Shown in pieces: positions 58,258-64,000 of a stretch of DNA of 64,000 bases. The first letter of the stretch is position 1. Every line of letters begins with the position of its first letter. The position numbers and the translations under genes were made by a program. Source of the stretch: Bettongia penicillata ogilbyi. Its lineage: Eukaryota; Chordata; Mammalia; Diprotodontia; Potoroidae. The stretch covers positions 7,604,811-7,668,810 of the forward strand of contig JAJHZJ010000311.1 of the NCBI GenBank assembly GCA_023548195.1, in the 5' to 3' direction. Under the pieces are notes generated by a model. The model did not search any database. It worked only from the letters and a program-made list of their open reading frames with translations, and was not told the origin of the DNA.

Positions 58258-58535
58258 TCATAGGGTTTTAGACCTGGAAAAGACCTTAGAGACCATCCAG
58301 CCTCAATCCCTTTTATGCACTCATTCATTCAAAAGCCAATTATTAGGTGTCTGTGTCCAAAGAACCATACTGGATACTGAAGATAAGGATAAATAATACA
58401 GGATATCCCTGCCCTCAACTGAGGTTGAGAGAAATTAAGTGATTTGATCAAAGTCACATGGCTACTATCAGAAACAGACTAAGAGGTCTATCTCCTCATT
58501 CCCAATCCAACATTCTTTTTATAAGATCCTTTTGT
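58258..58535 (-). mobile_element. SINE (MIR-related) split by an L2 3' end
   Basis: SINE tail 'agacctggaaaagaccttag' and 'agaccatccagcctcaatcc', then L2, then the SINE core 'agaaattaagtgatttgatc' and 'aaagtcacatggctactatc'. The L2 piece occupies about 58319-58420. Confidence 0.75.
58319..58420 (-). mobile_element. L2 3' tip inserted in a SINE
   Basis: Begins with 'ctcattcattcaaaagccaa', the reverse of the TGAA-repeat L2 terminus, and ends 'gatatccctgccctcaact'. Confidence 0.75.
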
Positions 58536-58539
58536 CATC

Positions 58540-59084
58540 AGTGCTTCTGCCTTCATATGAACCAGTTCAAACCACAAGGTAAGAAGTATTTATTTATATG
58601 TATCATCAATCCAGTCACGTCTACCAAAATCCTTACTCAAATCTGGGAACATCCACTATACCTATAACAAATTCCCTGAGTCACTTTGCTAAATAAAATC
58701 TGACCTTAGGTGGGTCACAAATGTGAGTTATTATTATTAGATGTCTTAAAGTGGCCAAGAGAAACTTATTTGGAAAAAGAAGGAAAGATCAACCATGAGA
58801 TTATTTTTCCCAGTTATTCTCTTACTTTCTTCATTTCTATTCCTCACATCTAAATATACTACTCCTGGCATCTTCAGGTTCAGTCTTCAAGCTGAAATCA
58901 ATGCTTTTGTCTAGACGTCACATTTAAAACCCAACAAAGTGAAATCTGCCATACAGGACTTCAAATGTAATATGCATACTCACCAGGCAGATCTGGGTTA
59001 TAAAAAGAAAGAACCAGTTAACATTAATAGACAATTTAGTTCTTAAATATCATAGAAGAATTAAATAAAACCCTAAGAATTTTA
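58540..59084. other. Gene-free stretch, no repeat recognised
   Basis: Unassigned AT-rich intronic sequence. Confidence 0.45.
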
Positions 59085-59222
59085 TCAATATGTGTATATT
59101 GATAAACACATATATGTGTATATGCACATATATGTGTATATATACACATATGCTTACACATATATAAACATCATAATACATATATGCATATACATACATG
59201 CATGCATAATATATAAATAAAG
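59085..59222. repeat. Complex TA/CA microsatellite
   Basis: Interspersed 'acatatatgtgtata' and 'catacatgcatgca' words over about 138 bases, with several self-complementary words. Confidence 0.85.
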
Positions 59223-59224
59223 GA

Positions 59225-59860
59225 ATTACTAAGAGATGTAGGTACGTAATGTTTAATCTATTCAATTCCAGGTAAGAAATACTACTCCCAAGTTTGTATA
59301 TATGTATGCATGTCATTCCAAAGACCAACAAATGAATGACCTGTTGAAAAATCAGTTGGAAAGTATTTCTTATATGAATCAGTATTCAAAAGATACTAAA
59401 TTCAATCTGCTTTAATCTACTAAACTAAGCATCAAGACTTTCTTTGTAAGTCACTGGTGGAAATAAGCCATGCCTTGGTGTCCCTGGCCAGTCTATGACA
59501 GAGGTAAAACAGATTTCCCCCAAAAGGTAAAAAGGGACAGAAAAAAAAAAGAAGAGAGAAAAGAAAAAAACAGGAGAAAGATAAAAGAGAAAATACAGGG
59601 AGAGAAACTGATGAAGTGCCCCGTAACAATGCGGCTCATGTGCCATATATAGCCTACCATAATCTAAATCAACTTCTGAAAGAAAGACAACACAAAAGGT
59701 TACTCAGTCACAGCAGTAAAAGAAAAGACACATTTAAAACACAGATCCATGATATAAATTCAAGATTATTCCAAGGATAAAAGTGAAAAGCAACACACAA
59801 GAATATTAGAATAGGAAAAAGACACAAAAACTGATACCCAGATTCTTATATATAAGTATC
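59225..59860. other. Gene-free stretch, no repeat recognised
   Basis: Contains an A/G-rich segment (59523-59600); otherwise unassigned. Confidence 0.45.
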
Positions 59861-59861
59861 A

Positions 59862-60032
59862 TAAAATTTTAGAATTTGAAAGATCTTAAAGGGTATCTAT
59901 CTAGTTCAACCTCTTCATTTAATAGGAAAAAGGGAGGCCTAGAAAAGTGATTTGCCCATAATAAGAGAGCTAGTCGGCATCAACACTGGGATCAAACCAA
60001 AGTATTTAGTCCTATGCTCTCCATACTTCTCA
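59862..60032 (-). mobile_element. SINE (MIR-related), reverse strand
   Basis: 'gaatttgaaagatcttaaag', 'tagttcaacctcttcattta', 'gtgatttgcccataataaga' and 'agtcctatgctctccatact'. Confidence 0.75.
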
Positions 60033-60378
60033 CCAATTAAATTTCTGTGAGCCAAATTTATTTGAAAAATTATCAGCAATATTAAGACAATATTGCTCTG
60101 AAGTTGTTATTAAGGTATCAACATAAGACAAGCTCACATTCTTAAGAAGTTACTTTAGGATTTCCCTCTGAGGGTGTATGCTGCTTACTGAATATGAGTT
60201 TCACTGGAATTGTCAACGTGATTGGTTAAGGTTTCCTTAAAAAGACTCTCTAACATAAAGTGTAAGCACTTCTGATTATGGCCAAATCTTATCCTTCTGA
60301 AGGGCAAGGGACTTGTCAGAGTTTTATTCAATGTATCCCAAAATGTAGCTAATAATTCTAGGTGGAGCATGTGAGCGC

Positions 60379-60403
60379 ATACACACACACACACACACAC
60401 ACA
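60379..60403. repeat. (CA)n microsatellite
   Basis: About 12 CA units. Confidence 0.95.
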
Positions 60404-60569
60404 ACAAGACACAAACACATGAAATAATTTTAAAAGATCCTTGGGACTGAAACTGCTTAAATTATTTCCTTGAAAAAAGTTGAATTCAAATTCTCTTCCA
60501 TAAAACGTTACAAGATACTAAATATTGCTAATTAACCCAATCCAATCCCAAAACTTGCAGTCACTATTC

Positions 60570-60596
60570 AAAAAAAAAAAAAAAAAAAAAAAAAAA
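60570..60596. repeat. Poly-A run (27 bases)
   Basis: Uninterrupted A on the plus strand; no L1 or SINE body was recognised next to it. Confidence 0.95.
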
Positions 60597-62786
60597 CCTC
60601 AAGACATCTCAAGAAGAACACAGGAAAAAATCCTTTAAGTTGACTGTCCCAGCAAACCAGACATGGGTCCAGGACAAATGTAATAAATCATTTAATCCTT
60701 GAAGAAGGTATTCACAAATATTATACCTTAATTTAAAAAATACATTCTATTTATAGTTGTCATCAAAATGTATAATAGAAAATCTTCATCATATAATGAA
60801 CTATTTCTAGCATTTTTAGATGTAATCATTAAAGAAAAGATGATGCAAAGATGACAAATCTTTCTGTACAAAGTTGACTAAAGATTACCAAAACAATCCA
60901 CTTAAAGGTTTTCTCTTTTTTTTTTTTTTTTTTTCAGAAAAGATTCCATTCATTGGCTAAAGAAATGCCTTGTTTTGGTTTCTGGGGGTTCTTTAAGGTT
61001 GGGAGAATTCTACAAACCAGAGAAAATTTAAGCATTTCTTTGTTTCTGAACTAGATGTCTCTAGAAACATAGTTTGAATTTGTGTAGATACAGTATTAAA
61101 AAAATTCTGGCTCCTATAATGCAATAAAGCATTTCAAATAAACTACTCTTTAGCAAGGAGAAGGATTCATTGTTACAGTAAAAAGAAAAACTGAAGTGCC
61201 CACCTGAAAATACTTGTTAATACGGTTTCAATTCTCTTTTTATCAAATACAGCAAATAAACGTCCTGTTCCCAATAAAACCTAGTAAGTTTTTCAACTTA
61301 TTTCAAATATTACAGCAGTGTAACAACTCATGATAAACCCAGGTTCTTGGAGCAGAGAATTAAATCATCCTCACATTTTAAAAATTTCTGGAAAGAAAAT
61401 AATAACTAAATAAAATGCTAAGGATGAATTCACAATCAGATTTTTATGTTGTCACATTCTAGAAGATGACAAAAGAAAAAAGGGTTAAAAAATATTCAAA
61501 ACCAAGGAGATTGTGAAGGGCATTCTAAGATCATTCTAAGCTCCTAAGATATCTCTCTTAGAAGATTAAAACAACAATTTAAATGTTACACACACCTGCC
61601 TATATCCAACAGGTTGACTGCATAATCTGACCCCTGGACACATTATATTTGTGTATAAACATATAAATGTTTAGAAAAACTAAATAAGGAAGTTTGTGAG
61701 ACTCAAGAAAACATCTAACAGAAAATCTAATGTAGAATAAAAGTTTTCTTCTCTTTTACTCATTATTAAAAAAAAATACTAATAGAACATGCACTAGCCA
61801 AGAAAGATGAATTTGAAAAACTAAAAAGTTTTTAAAAAGAAAAATAATCATAAATATTTCAATAACAACAGATTTTATATCAAAGATAAAAATCAACAGC
61901 AGGGGCAACACAATAAAATACTCAGAGCACATCTACTTGATAAAAGAAGTCCTTTAGAAATCTAATATTTTAAGTTATAAAACTGCTCAAATGTTACTAA
62001 AAGACTAGATCTTTAGAATTTCTTTTTAAGCTATGCAGTACTTATAGTCTTTTTTCCTCTGAGTTTTATTGCAAATGAAACATTCTACAGCAGCAGAATT
62101 ATGGCTATTTACCTGCTGGCCTAGTGAAAATGATCTTACAGGGAAACCGTTGCTCAATTTCTCTTCTCTTGCTCCCAAGCTAAGTGGAGAAAGCTGCAAG
62201 AGCTATACAGCAAGCCTCCTTATTCCAGAAGGAGTGCGTTATGTCTGCTCAAGAACAACCTTGTTCACCAATTAGGGTGACTCAGGTGGGTTTGGAATGG
62301 AGTAAGGTCCACAATTCCTTGGGCACTTAGAGGCAGTCATGCTCCTCCTCCTTGAAGGTAGGAGAGCTGAAAAGGGGGTTCAAGAGAAGGTTCCTCAAGG
62401 AGAACAAGAGGAATACACCAACCAGAGAGTATGAGGGTAGAATAGGAGTACTGGGGAAAATAAAAATCACAACATTAAAGCACTTTGCAAGCAAGAGCAA
62501 AAGATTTAATGTTATCGAGGCCTTCATTCTTTTTAGCCATGCCATTGTTCATCTTCCCTCCCAAATCATGCACAAAAAAGAGCTGTCAGCCTGCCTTAAG
62601 CACGTTCCTTCTTCCATTTAAACAGACATGATTCTTTTGGTTAATCTCTGGCAATGATCGCCATTTCACAGCACATTCAGCCCACCCGGAACTGATCAAT
62701 ACCACTACAGACACAAGACTAGACTTTATCCATTTATTAACCACAAGGAAATGTACCATTCAGCAAAATCCTATAGAATTCAAAGG
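60597..62786. other. Transposon-poor stretch near ACVR2A exon 1
   Basis: 2.2 kb without a recognisable transposon, apart from a poly-T run at 60916-60934. An open frame at 62069-62275 resembles no protein I know. As the 5' part of intron 1 this is a plausible place for regulatory DNA; that is inference. Confidence 0.5.
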
Positions 62787-62787
62787 G

Positions 62788-62834
<47 letters not shown>

Positions 62835-62890
62835 GTGTTGAGAGAGAGAGAGAGAGAGAGAGGGAGAAAAGAGAGAGAGGGAGAGAGAGA
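62787..62890. repeat. Compound (GT)n-(GA)n microsatellite
   Basis: About 26 GT units (62787-62839, with one GC) followed by GA-rich units (62840-62890). Frames crossing it encode only simple repeats and are not genes. Confidence 0.97.
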
Positions 62891-63739
62891 TACACAAAGA
62901 AATGACTACCACCCCCTATGGCAAGTAAGATTAAGATATGGCCACAAAAATCCAACTGTCAAATGACATATGTAATAGTCTTTTCACTTTACAACCTACG
63001 CAATTAAATGCTGGATGTTATGGTAAACGAATCTAGTATATTTTAAAGTATATTTAATCTATTCAATATTTAGTGTATGTGAACGCACACCTTTAGACTG
63101 TAGTACAACGTTAACAGATTTTCGAATATAAAAGACTAGACATCTTTTCCAACCACTGGTTGCAACCATAAAACATTCTCTCAAAATCAAAATTTCAAAT
63201 AGAAAAATAGCTAGATCATCCTTCCAACCACTGATATCACTCCTAAAACCTTCTCACTAAACAATTCAATTTTTTGATTATGAGTTATTTTGCACAGGCA
63301 ATTTTCCTCCTAAGAAAACAACACCTCTAAGCAAAGAGTTTTAAAACAAGAAGCTTTTGGTAGGTGAGCAAAATCTACACTCACAAATGGTGCTCAAAAC
63401 CCCAGCACATTACCATAACACACAGCTTAAACGCATCCTCTGCATACAGTACCAGTTAATTACTCTCAGCACAGCAACTATTTTTTTTTAACACCGCTGG
63501 ACACTGAAGTTTAAGATGTGAGACTGAGTCGCAATGATAGGTTATTGATTACAGATCAATGTTCCTTACGCTACTAAAATTAAGCAGCGGTTGACTAAAT
63601 TGCTACTATACTGTTCATGCAAGATGCACTCATTTAAAAACACTCGTTTTGAGAATGCCATTTCAAATGAGGCTACCTATTTTGGAATCCGCCCCACCAG
63701 GCTTCCAATATTTACATAAAATGTCACCTGTGGTATCTG
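62891..63739. other. Intron 1 proximal sequence, no transposon recognised
   Basis: AT-rich DNA between the GT/GA microsatellite and the CpG-richer edge of exon 1. No repeat, RNA gene or extra exon recognised. Confidence 0.5.
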
Positions 63740-63931
63740 CGGCTTAAGTGAAACCCCACAGAAGCTGTCATCCGACGCTCCGGCCACAGACCACTGACTT
63801 TCGCACTCACTTCGACAGGAGAGCACTGACTCACGCCAGCAAGCCGAGCTAACTCAAACCCATCAACAACAAGGTATGGAGGCTTGCAGCTCCGGATCGA
63901 AGCAGACCGCCCCGCGACCAGCCCCGGCCGG

Positions 63932-63940
63932 ACCTACCTG
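63932..63940 (-). promoter_or_regulatory. ACVR2A: 5' splice donor of ACVR2A exon 1
   Basis: Read on the minus strand the site is CAG|GTAGGT, close to the vertebrate donor consensus. The exon ends at 63938 and the intron starts at 63937. The phase is 1 (one base of codon 19 in exon 1), which agrees with the position of the first ACVR2A intron. Confidence 0.9.
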
Positions 63941-64000
63941 AAGAGCACGAGATGAGAAAGACAGCGAACGCCAACTTCGCAGCGGCTCCCATGTTCCCGA
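63938..64000 (-). CDS. ACVR2A: ACVR2A first coding exon (signal peptide), partial
   Basis: Activin receptor type-2A is a plasma-membrane serine/threonine kinase receptor for activins and related TGF-beta ligands; exon 1 supplies only the signal peptide that sends it into the secretory pathway. Seen: on the minus strand an ATG at 63992 opens the frame MGAAAKLAFAVFLISCSS, followed by one base (G) and a GTAGGT donor. The peptide has a short n-region with a lysine at residue 6, then a hydrophobic core (LAFAVFLI) and small residues near the expected cleavage site. This equals the start of mammalian ACVR2A as I know it, and the split after the first base of codon 19 fits its exon 1/2 boundary. The start context is favourable (A at -3, G at +4). 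The 8 bases at 63993-64000 are 5' UTR; the promoter and the rest of the UTR lie outside the window. The other exons were not seen. Identification rests on recall, not on a database search. Confidence 0.95.

Larger units (their letters stand above)
1..63937 (-). other. ACVR2A: ACVR2A intron 1 (partial; acceptor end outside window)
   Basis: All sequence left of the exon 1 donor is read as intron 1 of ACVR2A. Exon 2 should encode the start of the cysteine-rich activin-binding domain, and nothing like it was seen on the minus strand. None of the open frames resembles another host gene; the recognisable ones are pieces of L2 or L3. The intron is therefore at least 63.9 kb here. That this is one continuous intron is inference from a single exon. 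Confidence 0.75.
63740..64000. promoter_or_regulatory. Edge of a CpG-rich region around ACVR2A exon 1
   Basis: CpG dinucleotides, rare in the rest of the window, become frequent here (for example in 63772-63786, 63802-63815, 63829-63850 and 63891-63931, and throughout the exon). This is what the downstream edge of a promoter CpG island looks like; most of the island would lie beyond the window. No CpG ratio was calculated. Confidence 0.6.

Noticed and set aside
62737..62966. Open frames of 71-72 codons on both strands
   Set aside because: They run through the GT/GA microsatellite and encode only simple repeats.
1..63937. CRISPR array, bacterial operon or phage content
   Set aside because: The repeats are eukaryotic transposons and microsatellites, and the one exon has a spliceosomal donor; nothing prokaryotic was seen.
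1..63937. tRNA genes
   Set aside because: tRNA-like heads belong to CORE-SINEs; no intact tRNA with A and B boxes and a matching acceptor stem was seen by eye.

Overview
The window looks like marsupial (metatherian) nuclear DNA. It is AT-rich and packed with degraded retrotransposons of the mix typical of marsupials: CORE-SINEs whose heads read like 'ggggcagctaggtgg', long L2 copies, L3/CR1 copies, and many truncated L1 3' ends. No intact L1, L2 or L3 reading frame was seen. The species cannot be fixed from the sequence alone.

Only one protein-coding feature is supported: the first coding exon of ACVR2A (activin receptor type-2A), on the minus strand at the right edge (coding bases 63938-63992). 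It gives ATG, 18 codons reading MGAAAKLAFAVFLISCSS, one base of the next codon, and a strong donor site (CAG|GTAGGT). This is the ACVR2A signal peptide. Everything to the left is therefore read as intron 1 of ACVR2A, more than 63.9 kb without its other end. I saw no match to ACVR2A exon 2. The long open frames in the window are chance frames or L2/L3 relics.

Layout. 1-5040: L1 3' end and scattered SINE fragments. 5040-8715: a long L2 (nuclease, reverse transcriptase and 3' end recognisable) followed by a second L2. 8720-12480: an L1 cluster broken by a SINE. 12.5-24.1 kb: an unclassified repeat, a 1.5 kb L2, and L1 nested in L2. 24-35 kb: mixed L1, L2 and SINEs, including an L1 with an inverted 5' part (31.4-33.0 kb) and a second copy of the unclassified repeat. 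35-39.4 kb: L3 on the minus strand split by a 0.65 kb insertion. 39.8-49.1 kb: L2 copies on both strands, one split by an L1 with a perfect 11-base target duplication, and a head-to-head L2 pair. 50.5-58.5 kb: SINEs, L1 and L3. 58.5-64 kb: few recognisable transposons, several microsatellites, then a CpG-richer edge leading into exon 1.

Nearly all L1 3' ends point along the plus strand, which is antisense to ACVR2A. No new biological system was found. The best leads are the unclassified repeat pair, the unexplained insertion in L3, an unexplained GC-richer block near 45.6-46.3 kb, possible G-quadruplexes, and the transposon-poor 3.3 kb next to exon 1.
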